Source of the DNA: Sedimentitalea sp042687825
Lineage (GTDB): Bacteria; Pseudomonadota; Alphaproteobacteria; Rhodobacterales; Rhodobacteraceae
Assembly (NCBI RefSeq): GCF_042687825.1
Contig: NZ_JBHUQE010000012.1
Span: 1 to 64,000, forward strand
DNA length: 64,000 nt
Direction: 5' to 3'
Both the position numbers and the translations under genes were made by a program. Under the pieces are notes generated by a model. It did no database searches, was not told where the DNA came from, and worked only from the letters and a program-made list of their open reading frames with translations. Shown piece by piece: positions 25,813 through 34,885 of this stretch; positions within the stretch are counted from its first letter, which is position 1, and the number at the start of each line of letters is the position of its first letter.

Positions 25813-27144
25813 TCACTGCTCTACCGCTTCGACGGTTGCTCTTACCGTCTTGAAAATCTGCTTCAGGTCGGCCTTTGGAATACCGCCAAACGCTAATCGC
25901 AACGCTTGAGGAACCGCAGTCGTTGCCGCGAATGGCTCGGCCCCGGATGCTGAAATCCCTCGCTCTTTCAACGCCGTGACAATCGGCTCGGCGCGCTTCC
26001 CCTTTTCTAGCCAGACCCATGCAAAACTGGCATTGGGGTGCGCGCTGACCGTCAGATCACGCAAGGTGGCATGGCAAAGGCGCTGACGCTCCGCTCCGTC
26101 TTGCCTGCGACCTTCTTCGGACTTGGCCAGAGTGCCATCCACAACCCAGCCCGTGACAAGCCCGGAAATCAGCGCGGGGGCATTCCAGGTCGTCGCCCTG
26201 ATCGCTTCGAGAAGTCGGGGAACGTACTGCGGTGGAGTCACAAGGTATCCGAGGCGCAGCCCGGTCGCCAGGCTCTTGGAAAACCCTCCGACATGGATCG
26301 TTCGTTCCGGTGCCAGTTCGATGAAGCTCGGCTGCGGATCGGGTTCAAGAAAGGCGTAGGCGGCGTCCTCAATGATCAGCAAGTCATGCGCCCGTGCGAC
26401 TTTGACGACGCGCTGCCGCGTAATCTCGTCCATGACCGATCCCAGAGGATTGTGCACCGTGGGCATAAGATAGACCGCCCGGAGCCTGCGGACCCGGCAT
26501 TGGCGGTCCAACGCGTCTGGGTCCATTACACCGTCCGAACCTTCGACCGGAATGAGGTCCAGCCCCTGAAGCGCCGCAACCGACTTGAAGCCTGGATAGG
26601 TCAAAGCGTCGGTGGCGATGGCCTCGCCTCTCTGAAAAAGACCCAAGGCGATGGTTGCAAGGCCATGCTGACCGCCAGAGGTGATCAGCAGATTGTCCGG
26701 GGCGATCGGACCTAGAGTTTGCGCAAGGCTTTCAGCAATGATCCGGCGTTCGTGCGTACGCCCGCCATGTGGCTGGTAGCGCAACATCGCCTCAAGATCG
26801 CCAGCGGTCGATAGCCGCCGCAACCCTGCCCTGAGCGTTTCGGCGTCACCCGCGTCACCGGGCATGTTGAACACAAGGTCGATCAGGCCCTCCGTGTCGG
26901 TCTGATGAACGCCAAGCGTCGGCGGCAGGCCGAGATCGCGCACGAATGTCCCGCGCCCTGCTTCTCCGACAACTTCCCCTCGCCGCTCAAGCTCTTTGTA
27001 GATGCGGGTCGCGGTGGCCAGAGCGACATTGCATTGTTCCGCAAAGGCACGATGTGTCGGCAGCTTCGTGCCCGGTGCCAACTTTCCCTCGCGTATCGCG
27101 GCGGACAGGGTGTCGGCAAGGCTGAGGTATCTTGGTTTCTTCAT
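25813..27144 (-). CDS. MocR/PdxR-type transcription factor (GntR HTH plus aminotransferase domain)
   Basis: The 443-residue protein joins a GntR winged helix (residues 1-70: LSAAIREGKLAPGTKLPTHR, then GEAGRGTFVRD) to a fold-type I aminotransferase domain. The PLP lysine region is HVGGFSKSLATGLRLGY and the substrate arginine region lies near the C-terminus. Such regulators sense PLP or amino compounds. It is divergent from an MFS exporter with only 89 bp between starts, so control of that gene is likely. An inverted repeat in the gap is a candidate operator. Codon and base use differ mildly from the surrounding core genes. Confidence 0.9.
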   Translation of the reverse strand: MKKPRYLSLADTLSAAIREGKLAPGTKLPTHRAFAEQCNVALATATRIYKELERRGEVVGEAGRGTFVRDLGLPPTLGVHQTDTEGLIDLVFNMPGDAGDAETLRAGLRRLSTAGDLEAMLRYQPHGGRTHERRIIAESLAQTLGPIAPDNLLITSGGQHGLATIALGLFQRGEAIATDALTYPGFKSVAALQGLDLIPVEGSDGVMDPDALDRQCRVRRLRAVYLMPTVHNPLGSVMDEITRQRVVKVARAHDLLIIEDAAYAFLEPDPQPSFIELAPERTIHVGGFSKSLATGLRLGYLVTPPQYVPRLLEAIRATTWNAPALISGLVTGWVVDGTLAKSEEGRRQDGAERQRLCHATLRDLTVSAHPNASFAWVWLEKGKRAEPIVTALKERGISASGAEPFAATTAVPQALRLAFGGIPKADLKQIFKTVRATVEAVEQ

Positions 27145-27162
27145 AGGCCAACTGTATCTATT

Positions 27163-27178
27163 ACAATATATAAATTGT
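27163..27178. promoter_or_regulatory. Candidate MocR operator
   Basis: The inverted repeat ACAAT-ATATAA-ATTGT lies in the AT-rich interval between the divergent MocR and MFS genes, where both promoters must be. The match to a regulator is inferred from position only. Confidence 0.5.
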
Positions 27179-27233
27179 CATGTATTATTTATCGTGGCAT
27201 TCCGGCCCCAAGTCAGACTTCGAGGTCCGATCC

Positions 27234-28400
27234 ATGTCAAAACCAATCCCGGCGGCGTTTCTTGCGCTCGGTCTGTTCACCGTCACCTTTGCGGTGAATC
27301 TTCAGGCTCCGCTCTATGATACCTATGCAGCGCAAAGCGATGTCGGGGCGACGGCCGTGACGATTGCTTTCGCGGCCTATGTCGGTGGGCTGATTCCAAC
27401 GCTGTTTTTGCTCGGCGGACTTTCCGACCGAATCGGCCGACGGGTTCCGATTGCGCTCGCTTTGCTCCTGGGTGCCGCAGCGACAACGCTGCTTGTGCAG
27501 GCTCCGGGTTGGACCAGTCTTGTCGTCGCACGGTTCCTCCTCGGGATCGGGACCGGCCTCGCGACGACTGCGGGAACAGCCTACATGACAGAAATTCTGG
27601 GTGCCGGCCACGCGAAGAACGCGGCTCTTATCGTCACGTCTGCCACGTCGCTCGGCTTTGGTGGTGGGGCATTGGCGACGGGGATCAGTCTGGGGCTTCA
27701 GGGGCCGACGCTCGTGCCCGCCAGTTACATCGTCCTGTTTTTCATTGCACCCACCCTTGCCATGATCGCCCTTGCGCTGCCGCGCGTGGATACGCCTCGC
27801 CCTGTTTCTCTGCTGCGCTTGCCGGTGTTTCCGGCGGGCACATGGGTGTTCGGCGCGGCAATGGCCCTCGCGTGGTCCACCACCGGTATGACCATTGCGG
27901 TCGTGCCGCTGGAGCTTGCCGCGAATGAACTCGGCGGCTGGACCGGGCTGGTCATATTTCTGGCGATCTTCGTCGGGTTTCTCTGTCAGCCGATTGCCCA
28001 CCGGATGACCAACGACCGGGCTTTGTCTCTCGGCTTCGCCCTGATCCCGCTGGGGTTCCTTGTGCTGCTGGCCGGGGTCTGGCTGAAGCTTTTGATCCTC
28101 GTTCTTCTGGGAACCTGCATCACGAGTGCCGCCAGCTACGGATTTACCTACCTCGCCTCGCTCGCCGAAGTCTCGCTGCGCGCTCCGGATGACCGCGCGC
28201 GGGCAACGGCGGGTCTGTTCGTCTATGCCTATCTCGGGTTTTCGCTGCCTGTGATTGCCAGCGGGGCATTGGCCGATCTACTCGGTCTCCTGACCGCCAT
28301 GATGGTTTTTGCGGCCGTCCAACTGGTAGCGACCGCAGTCATCGTGACGGTTTGGAAGCAAAGGTCTTTGTCTTCCTCCGTCGCTGCTGAAGTGGGGTGA
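27234..28400 (+). CDS. MFS-family exporter
   Basis: The 388-residue membrane protein has about 12 predicted helices. The loop 2-3 motif of the major facilitator superfamily is present (LGGLSDRIGRRVPIALAL). It resembles drug/metabolite efflux members; the substrate is unknown. ATG 27234 was chosen because CGAGG lies nine bases upstream and the hydrophobic N-terminus begins at once; the frame itself opens at 27180. The divergent MocR-type gene probably regulates it. Its stop lies about 30 bp from a truncated IS110 transposase. Confidence 0.9.
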   Translation: MSKPIPAAFLALGLFTVTFAVNLQAPLYDTYAAQSDVGATAVTIAFAAYVGGLIPTLFLLGGLSDRIGRRVPIALALLLGAAATTLLVQAPGWTSLVVARFLLGIGTGLATTAGTAYMTEILGAGHAKNAALIVTSATSLGFGGGALATGISLGLQGPTLVPASYIVLFFIAPTLAMIALALPRVDTPRPVSLLRLPVFPAGTWVFGAAMALAWSTTGMTIAVVPLELAANELGGWTGLVIFLAIFVGFLCQPIAHRMTNDRALSLGFALIPLGFLVLLAGVWLKLLILVLLGTCITSAASYGFTYLASLAEVSLRAPDDRARATAGLFVYAYLGFSLPVIASGALADLLGLLTAMMVFAAVQLVATAVIVTVWKQRSLSSSVAAEVG

Positions 28401-28432
28401 CGCTTTCGGGGACACATCGCGCAATCCGTATT

Positions 28433-29110
28433 GGCCTGCAGGGCATTTACGGCCGCAGCCAATGACCACTCGGGCACCGATGCTTCAATGTGAGCCGTCA
28501 AACGGCCCAGCCGTTCGTGGGCGTTTCGTTCGGCCTGCGGCATTTCCTGACGGGCGATTTGGTGCGCGGGATGGTCGAAGCTCTGGCGTTGGAGACATCG
28601 TAGGTACCGCATCGTCCATGGTTTGGTGCGGTGATAAACCCGGCCGTGGCGCAGCAGAAACGCGGATTTGAGCTGGCGCGGTCCTTCGCGGCGCTTTCCC
28701 GGGCACGGACAAGGTCGCGCATTGCTTCACGGGGTTCGTCCGGAACCCAGATCGGCGTCAGTTCTCGGGCGCGAAACAGCCGCGCAAGACGCAGTGCATC
28801 CAGGCGGTCGGTCTTGACGCGCTCGCCGCGCGCATTGGGATCAATACGGGCGCGATCGCCGAACACCCGAATCCGAATGCTCGAACCTGCCGATATAGCC
28901 CGTACCCTGTCGGGCCGGCCTCGTTAGCAACAGCCACGCGTGACGCACGTTGGGCGCGCCTTCCAAGCAGGTTGTGAACGGACGCAGGTGAATTCTCAAA
29001 GTTTCCCCAGCCCGAACCTCGCCCCCGGGCGCCCTTCCCGCAACCGCGACTGCGAGCTCATCTTTCGAGACGTCGATCCCGACCCATGTCACTGATAGCT
29101 TGTTTTCCAT
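28433..29110 (-). pseudogene. Decayed IS110-family transposase
   Basis: Fragments in several frames match one IS110 transposase. The N-terminal DEDD start is VTWVGIDVSKDELAVAVAG (from 29110). The next frame gives GNFENSPASVHNLLGRR and GPTGYGLYRQVRAFGF, then ERVKTDRLDALRLARLFRA and LTPIWVPDEP. A last frame gives RYLRCLQRQSFDHPAHQIA and ASVPEWSLAAAVNALQA. At least two frameshifts separate the parts, and the whole C-terminal catalytic serine domain is missing where the MFS gene begins. The element is dead and was cut on the left. Confidence 0.9.
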
Positions 29111-29472
29111 GCCAATCCCCCATCGCAAATGGCGACATGCGCCGCCCTGCGATCAAGCTAAAGGCAATGCCCGTCGGAGGCGCCGCTCAAAAGACAGGCG
29201 GCCTTGCAATGCCCTTGCTACCGTTGCGCCAGGATGCTGACCGAAGGTCCACGGCAGATGTATCCGGGAAGATGAAAGAGAACCGCTTGCAACCTTTGCG
29301 GTATCAAGAGGTGAAGCCGTCTATGTGCAGGTATTCGCCAATGGTATTTATTCTCATAAAAACACGACGTAAACATACTGAAAAACCGACCTATGCGTCT
29401 CACCAGCGGCGTCAACCGACACACTGGATTCACGGTGTCACACCCGACCGCAATGATTTTTCAGAACCACGC
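29111..29472. other. Gene-free interval right of the IS110 remnant
   Basis: The first part may be the non-coding end of the old IS110 element. The stretch 29330-29400 is AT-rich (TATTTATTCTCATAAAAACA). No gene, terminator or clear repeat is seen. Confidence 0.4.
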
Positions 29473-29817
29473 CTAACCACCCGCAATCCCGTCAAAGGTC
29501 AACCTGGCCAGTTCCATGCTCCGCCCGCCCGTGTCGCAATAAAACAGCGCGGGTTTGTGCAAATCCGGCCACAGGGCCTGCAATTGCGCGACCTGCGCCG
29601 GGCCCGGACCGGTGGACGGGATCGGCAGATAATGCGCCGGGATGTCCGACAGTTCCGCCGCACGCGCGATCGCCTCGAACAGATATTGGGATCCGGATTC
29701 CCCATCGGGCCTGTTGCAGATCAGGCTTTTATAGCCCAACGATTTGATCTGGGTGATATCGGCGGGTTTCAACTGATCTGCCACGGCGATCTCGGGGCTC
29801 AGTTTTCGGATGTCCAT
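29473..29817 (-). CDS. DUF442 / TIGR01244-family phosphatase-like protein
   Basis: The 114-residue protein has the fold and pattern of the beta-lactamase-hydrolase-like phosphatase domain (TIGR01244). It opens VADQLKPADITQIKSLGYKS, continues ICNRPDGESG, and ends with the cysteine loop FYCDTGGRSMELA, which corresponds to the CX5R loop of dual-specificity phosphatases. Members are linked with sulfide oxidation or metal-beta-lactamase-like partners; none is adjacent here. The specific substrate is unknown. It stands alone, with a terminator for gcdH downstream of the other neighbour. Confidence 0.85.
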   Translation of the reverse strand: MDIRKLSPEIAVADQLKPADITQIKSLGYKSLICNRPDGESGSQYLFEAIARAAELSDIPAHYLPIPSTGPGPAQVAQLQALWPDLHKPALFYCDTGGRSMELARLTFDGIAGG

Positions 29818-29893
29818 CGCGGTTCCTCCAACGCTAACACATGCTGTTAGAGGAATGTAATATGCGCCCCCGTGATTGTTAAGTCCGAAACCG

Positions 29894-29927
29894 AAAAACG
29901 CCCGCCCGGCGAACTGCCGAACGGGCG
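29894..29927 (-). terminator. Intrinsic terminator after gcdH
   Basis: Read on the minus strand: CGCCCG (29927-29922) pairs with CGGGCG (29904-29899), with an inner CGGC/GCCG stem and loop AGTTC, followed by five T residues (29898-29894). Confidence 0.85.
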
Positions 29928-29951
29928 TGATTCATGGCGGTGCAAGGGCGG

Positions 29952-31178
29952 TTAAAAGAACGCCTGCAAGCCGGTCTGGGCACGGCCCAGGATCAGCGCG
30001 TGCACGTCATGGGTGCCCTCATAGGTGTTCACGGTTTCCAGGTTCACCATGTGGCGGATCACCTGGAATTCCAGGCTGATGCCGTTGCCACCATGCATGT
30101 CCCGCGCCAGGCGCGCGATTTCCAGCGCCTTGCCGCAATTGTTGCGTTTGACGATCGAAACCATTTCCGGCGCGGCCTTGGCCTCGTCCATCAGGCGGCC
30201 GACCCGCAGGCTGGCCTGCAATCCCAGGGAAATCTCGGTCTGCATGTCGGCCAGTTTTTTCTGGAACAGCTGCGTCTGCGCCAGCGGCCGGTTGAACTGT
30301 TGCCGGTCCAGACCGTATTGCCGGGCAGCGTGCCAGCAGGCTTCGGCAGCGCCCAGGGCACCCCAGCTGATACCATACCGCGCCCGGTTCAGACAGCCAA
30401 ACGGCCCTTTCAACCCCTGCACATGCGGCAACAGCGCGTCCTCGCCGACCTCGACATTATCCATGACGATTTCGCCGGTGATGCTGGCGCGCAGACTGGC
30501 CTTGTTCTCGATCTTGGGGGCGCTCAGCCCCTTGGTTCCCTTGTCCAGCACAAAGCCGCGAATCTTGCCGCCATGGGCATCGGACTTGGCCCAGACGACA
30601 AACACATCGGCGATCGGCGCGTTCGAGATCCACATCTTGGAGCCGTTCAGGACATAGCCGTTCTCGGTCTTGGTCGCGCGGGTCTTCATGCCGGCCGGAT
30701 CGCTGCCGGCATCCGGCTCGGTCAGACCGAAACAGCCGATGAATTCGCCGCTGGCCAGTTTCGGCAGGTATTTGCGGCGTTGTTCCTCGCTGCCATAGGC
30801 ATAGATCGGGTACATCACCAGCGAGCTTTGCACCGACATCATCGAGCGATAGCCGCTGTCGACGCGCTCGACCTCGCGCGACACCAGGCCATAACTGACA
30901 TAGCCGGCACCGATGCCGCCATATTCCTCGGGCACGGTCACGCCCAGCAGGCCCATCTCGCCCATTTCACGAAAGATTTCGGGGTCGGTTTCCTCGTTGG
31001 CATAGGCCGCGGTGACGCGCGGCTGCAGTTTTTCCTGCGCATAGGCCCGCGCACTGGCCGCAATCATCCGTTCGTCTTCGGTCAGCTGGTCATCCAGGCG
31101 CAGCGGATCCGTCCAGTCGAACCCGCCCAGTTCCGGGGCGTCCTTGGCTTTCAGGGTAGGTTTTTCGGCGATGTTCAT
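29952..31178 (-). CDS. gcdH: Glutaryl-CoA dehydrogenase
   Basis: The 408-residue FAD enzyme oxidatively decarboxylates glutaryl-CoA to crotonyl-CoA in lysine and tryptophan degradation. The catalytic glutamate is Glu387 in TYEGTHDVHALILGRAQTG. Other family marks are FGLTEPDAGSDPAGM and RYGISWGALGAAEACWHAARQY, which includes the substrate-carboxylate arginine region. AGGAGCC precedes the start. The divergent LysR gene lies 100 bp away, and such pairs are common, so it is the probable regulator. Confidence 0.95.
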   Translation of the reverse strand: MNIAEKPTLKAKDAPELGGFDWTDPLRLDDQLTEDERMIAASARAYAQEKLQPRVTAAYANEETDPEIFREMGEMGLLGVTVPEEYGGIGAGYVSYGLVSREVERVDSGYRSMMSVQSSLVMYPIYAYGSEEQRRKYLPKLASGEFIGCFGLTEPDAGSDPAGMKTRATKTENGYVLNGSKMWISNAPIADVFVVWAKSDAHGGKIRGFVLDKGTKGLSAPKIENKASLRASITGEIVMDNVEVGEDALLPHVQGLKGPFGCLNRARYGISWGALGAAEACWHAARQYGLDRQQFNRPLAQTQLFQKKLADMQTEISLGLQASLRVGRLMDEAKAAPEMVSIVKRNNCGKALEIARLARDMHGGNGISLEFQVIRHMVNLETVNTYEGTHDVHALILGRAQTGLQAFF

Positions 31179-31278
31179 GACGGGCTCCTGCGCAGGGATG
31201 AATTTTCCGGCACTCTAGGTGGATTTGCGATCAAAGAACAACGAGACTTTTGCAACGCTTCATGAGTAAATATCATAC

Positions 31279-32190
31279 ATGACAGCACCACGCCGATTCC
31301 TGCCCTCGATCCCGTCCCTGCGCGCCCTGGAGGCGCTGGATCGTCTGGGCAGCGCCTCGGCCGTAGCCAGCGAATTGTCCCTGACCCAAAGCGCCGTGAG
31401 CCGGCAGTTACAGGCCGTCGAACATCAGATGGGCGTGGCGTTGATCCGGCGTGACGGCAAGCGGCTGACCCTGACACCGGCGGCGCGGAAATACGCCGCT
31501 GAAATTCGGCAGGCGCTGAACCAGATCGCGCAGGCGTCGCTGCGGCTGCAGGTGGCACCGCTGGGGGGTACGCTGAACCTGGCGATTTTGCCGACCTTTG
31601 GCATGCGCTGGCTGGTGCCGCGGTTGCCGGCGTTCGCCCGCTTGCACCCGGATGTGACCGTGAATATGGGAACCCGGTTGCAGCCATTCAACTTTGCCGC
31701 CGAAGCCTTTGATGCAGCTTTGCATTTCGGCAATGCGGACTGGCCGGACACTGACTGTCTGCTGTTGCGCCACGAGCAGCTTCTGCCGGTTTGCGCGCCG
31801 GAATTGCTGGGTGATCACCGCCCGGTGCCGCCCGACAAAATCCGTCGCATGCCGCTGTTGCATATCCAGACCCGGCCACAAGCCTGGCGCGACTGGTTCC
31901 AGGCGCAGAACGTTCCCGTCACCGAACCGCTGCGCGGCACCATGTATGATCAGTTTTCAACCATCACCCAGGCGGCGCTGCACGGGCTGGGCGTCGCATT
32001 AATGCCCGATTACCTGGTCGAACAGGACCTGGCTCTGGGCCGACTCGTGGCCCTGCAGCACCGGCCGACCGAGGCGCAGGGCGCCTATTACCTGGTCTGG
32101 CCGCGCGAAAAATCCCAGGACCCGGCTCTGCAAGCATTCCGCGACTGGCTGCAGACTCAGGCGCAGCCCGAAGACCCCCTGCCCCGATAG
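31279..32190 (+). CDS. LysR-family regulator, probably of gcdH
   Basis: The 303-residue LysR regulator of the GcvA-like subgroup has an N-terminal helix-turn-helix (GSASAVASELSLTQSAVSRQ) and a substrate-binding domain (GTLNLAILPTFGMRWLVPRL). It is divergent from gcdH and shares its 100-bp upstream region, as LysR regulators usually do with their targets. The likely inducer is a glutarate or lysine-catabolism intermediate; that is inference. The last 190 bases are overlapped on the other strand by a read-through frame of the Hint gene. Confidence 0.9.
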   Translation: MTAPRRFLPSIPSLRALEALDRLGSASAVASELSLTQSAVSRQLQAVEHQMGVALIRRDGKRLTLTPAARKYAAEIRQALNQIAQASLRLQVAPLGGTLNLAILPTFGMRWLVPRLPAFARLHPDVTVNMGTRLQPFNFAAEAFDAALHFGNADWPDTDCLLLRHEQLLPVCAPELLGDHRPVPPDKIRRMPLLHIQTRPQAWRDWFQAQNVPVTEPLRGTMYDQFSTITQAALHGLGVALMPDYLVEQDLALGRLVALQHRPTEAQGAYYLVWPREKSQDPALQAFRDWLQTQAQPEDPLPR

Positions 32191-33273
32191 CTCCGCCCTG
32201 CCCGGCCCTCGTGCAATTGGAACCGGCGCACGCGACAGGGTGTGCGTACTAAAGATGCGCACACAGGGTCCGGGCCTCGTGGGCGCGCAGGCTGGGGCCG
32301 CGAGACGGGCAAATCCCTCGGGACGGCCCTGCGTCAGCGCCGGAAACAGCGCCCTTAACTCCCGCTGCGGGCCTTGATCCAGAGCGCTCAGGGAATGTTC
32401 GGAGAGAAAAAAGCTCTCGGTCAGCGCCCCCGCCGCGCGCACGATCACATGCTGGTCGAACATGATATGGGTGTAGCGGATGCGGTCGCGCGTCTGCAGC
32501 GACACGCCCGGCAGGCCGCTCAGATGCTTGGCCGCGACCAGTACTCCGGGCTGCCCGAGCAGCAATTCGGCCTGGGCGCTTTGAATGAACACGCGATGTT
32601 GTTGGGACAGAACCGGCCGGCGAACATTCCCAATGCTGCCCGGCGCAAAGACCACGGGCGCAAAGGCGCCGGTGCCCGCGACCTCGGTCGATCCGATCCA
32701 GCGCACCGGACACGGGCCGTGACTATGGGTCCAGGCGATCTGACCGGGTTGCAGATCCTCGGCACAAACCGGACCATCGGGGGTGTCGATGGGTGTGCGC
32801 GGCCCGAAACAGGGGATGAAATCCTTGTAGCGTGTATCGCCGATATTGTTGCCACCAACCTTGACATAGTTGGTGCCGTCCACCAGCGGCGAATGCGTCA
32901 AAAGTCCCCAGATGTCCGATGTGGTGCCGCTCTGCGACAGAACCGTGATGGTGACGGTCGGCCCGGTGGGATTGCCATCCCCGTCCGGCGCCCGCAGATG
33001 AATCAGCGATTCCGCTTCGACATGGGTGCCATTGGCGACGATTCCGCCGCCGTCCAGGACGACATGGTTGGCCGTGTCATCGTCGTTGAACCAGTCGGCG
33101 TCGTTCGCGTCCTCAACCGAGACAGTCGTGTGCCCCGCGCCGGTATAGGAAAAGACCGTTCCATCCGGCGTCGAGGAATTGTTGATGATCGAATTGCCGA
33201 CCAGGCCCGCATCGGAAATGGAGCTGACCACCAAACCCGAGGCGTCGGTAATAAAAAAACTGCGGATGATCAT
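31999..33273 (-). CDS. Hint-domain protein with probable 3' frameshift
   Basis: A 425-residue frame contains a Rhodobacterales-type Hint (self-splicing-like) domain, CFGPRTPIDTPDGPVCAEDL to about LSQQHRVF. It has the start cysteine, a VLSQQHRV histidine motif and a later KHLSGLPGV segment. The N-terminal 130 residues are Asp/Gly-rich and may be secreted. The usual family ending appears in another frame as GPSLRAHEARTLCAHL with stop at 32249-32251. A one-base loss near 32294-32302 thus replaced the natural end with read-through antisense to the LysR gene. ATG 33273 is chosen; 33345 is possible. Confidence 0.7.
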   Translation of the reverse strand: MIIRSFFITDASGLVVSSISDAGLVGNSIINNSSTPDGTVFSYTGAGHTTVSVEDANDADWFNDDDTANHVVLDGGGIVANGTHVEAESLIHLRAPDGDGNPTGPTVTITVLSQSGTTSDIWGLLTHSPLVDGTNYVKVGGNNIGDTRYKDFIPCFGPRTPIDTPDGPVCAEDLQPGQIAWTHSHGPCPVRWIGSTEVAGTGAFAPVVFAPGSIGNVRRPVLSQQHRVFIQSAQAELLLGQPGVLVAAKHLSGLPGVSLQTRDRIRYTHIMFDQHVIVRAAGALTESFFLSEHSLSALDQGPQRELRALFPALTQGRPEGFARLAAPACAPTRPGPCVRIFSTHTLSRAPVPIARGPGRAELSGQGVFGLRLSLQPVAECLQSRVLGFFARPDQVIGALRLGRPVLQGHESAQSQVLFDQVIGH

Positions 33274-33471
33274 GAACCAGCGACCAGATAAACCTTGCGC
33301 CGATCGGCCACTGGCCCCGGGGCAACCAAGGAAACCTGCCGACATGCGCGACTATTTTCAGGTTTCAACCTAGGCTGGGGCTACCAATGGGTTTTAAAGA
33401 AAATCCGCTAAGTATTTCAAATTAGCACGTATTAAATGCGCCCGATTGCAGAGGGCGGCGATGCGCGGATG

Positions 33472-34161
33472 TCACCCCAGCGCATAACCGGCCCCGCGCA
33501 CGGTGCGCACCGGATCGTCGCCGCCATGCTGCATCAGAGCCTTGCGCAGGCGACCGATATGCACATCGACCGTGCGCGTGTCGACATAGATGTCGCGGCC
33601 CCAGACCCGGTCCAGCAATTGTTCGCGGCTCCAGACCCTGGCCGGCTTTTCCATGAAATTGCGCAGCAGGCGGAATTCGGTCGGCCCCAGCTTGACGGGT
33701 TTTCCCGCGCGCGTGACCCGGTGGGTTTCGCCATCCAGCACGATGTCTTCGAATTCCAGCCGGACCCCCACGGCCGAGGGCCGGCTGCGGCGCAACTGGG
33801 CACGCACCCGCGCCATCAGCTCGACCACGGAATAGGGTTTGATCACATAGTCATCGGCGCCGGTCTCAAGGCCGCGCACCTTGTCCACCTCTTCAGAGCG
33901 GGCCGACAGCATGATGATCGGGATGGCGCGCGTGGCATGGCGGGTCTTTAGCCGCCGGCAGACCTCGATGCCGCTGAGATTGGGCATCATCCAGTCCAGC
34001 ACGATCACGTCGGGCGTGTCTTCGTCGACCACCATCAGGGCGTCTTCGCCGTTTTCCGCCTGGCAGACGCGGAAGCCTTCGGCCGCCAGGTTGTAGCTGA
34101 GAACTTCGCGTTGCGCCGGTTCGTCTTCGACCACCAAGACGGTGGGTTGATCCGCAGACAT
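33472..34161 (-). CDS. phoB: Phosphate regulon response regulator PhoB
   Basis: The 229-residue OmpR-type regulator has a receiver domain with the phosphorylation site Asp56 (VIVLDWMMPNLSG) and a switch threonine/serine region IPIIMLSARSEE. A C-terminal winged helix follows (LGPTEFRLLRNFMEKPARVWSREQ, then YVDTRTVDVHIGRLRKAL). It activates Pho genes under phosphate starvation. The family start at 34161 replaces the longer open frame from 34227. It ends the pst-phoU transcript, 10 bp after phoU. Confidence 0.96.
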   Translation of the reverse strand: MSADQPTVLVVEDEPAQREVLSYNLAAEGFRVCQAENGEDALMVVDEDTPDVIVLDWMMPNLSGIEVCRRLKTRHATRAIPIIMLSARSEEVDKVRGLETGADDYVIKPYSVVELMARVRAQLRRSRPSAVGVRLEFEDIVLDGETHRVTRAGKPVKLGPTEFRLLRNFMEKPARVWSREQLLDRVWGRDIYVDTRTVDVHIGRLRKALMQHGGDDPVRTVRGAGYALG

Positions 34162-34171
34162 GGGATGTCTC

Positions 34172-34876
34172 CTATAACGAGATCGCCGTGGTGTCGGCCT
34201 TTGGGCGGGATTCGTCCGGGCGTTCACCAGTCACCAGATAAATCACCTGTTCGGCAATCGAGGTCACGTGATCGCCCATGCGCTCGACATTCTTGGCGAT
34301 GAAATGCAAATGCATGCAAGGCGTGATGTTGCGCGCATCCTCCATCATGAAAGTCAGAAACTCTCGGAACAATGCGTTATACATCTGGTCCACCTCGTGG
34401 TCGCGCGTGATCACGTCGGCGGCCAGTTCGACATCGCGCTGGATATAGGCGTCCAGCGCATCCTTGAGCATCACCTCGACCTCGCGCGCCATGCGCCGCA
34501 ACGCCGAGGCGCTGTCATTGACCGGCTGCATCTGCGACAGCACAGAGGTACGCTTGGCCATGTTCTTGGCGTAGTCGCCGATGCGTTCCAGATTGCCACT
34601 GATCTTGGTCACCGTCAGGATCAGCCGCAGATCCGAGGCGGCGGGCGCGCGGGTGGCGATCACCTTGGCGGCCTCTTCGTTGATCATCTCTTCCAGCACA
34701 TCGATCGCCCGATCCTTGCCGCGGACCTGTTCCGCCAACTCTTCGTCGCGGGTTTCCAGCGACCGGGCCGCATCCATGATCGCGGCCTCGACCAGACCGC
34801 CCATTTTCATGATCCGCGCCTGGATGGTCTCGAGATCGCGGTCAAAGGCCGAAGCGATATGTGTTTCCTGCATCAT
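34172..34876 (-). CDS. phoU: Phosphate signalling protein PhoU
   Basis: The 234-residue all-helical protein has two PhoU repeats with the metal-binding E(D)xxxD pattern (NLERIGDYAKNMAKR and NVERMGDHVTSIAEQ). It links the PstSCAB transporter to PhoR and represses the Pho response when phosphate is plentiful. Two adjacent ATG codons (34876, 34873) follow AAGGGA; either may be used. It lies 9 bp after pstB and 10 bp before phoB. Confidence 0.96.
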   Translation of the reverse strand: MMQETHIASAFDRDLETIQARIMKMGGLVEAAIMDAARSLETRDEELAEQVRGKDRAIDVLEEMINEEAAKVIATRAPAASDLRLILTVTKISGNLERIGDYAKNMAKRTSVLSQMQPVNDSASALRRMAREVEVMLKDALDAYIQRDVELAADVITRDHEVDQMYNALFREFLTFMMEDARNITPCMHLHFIAKNVERMGDHVTSIAEQVIYLVTGERPDESRPKADTTAISL

Positions 34877-34885
34877 CTGTGTCCC

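Noticed and set aside
33439..33457. Stem CGCCC/GGGCG downstream of phoB as terminator of the pst operon.
   Set aside because: The stem is only 5 bp with a 9-nt loop, and no real T-run follows on the minus strand.
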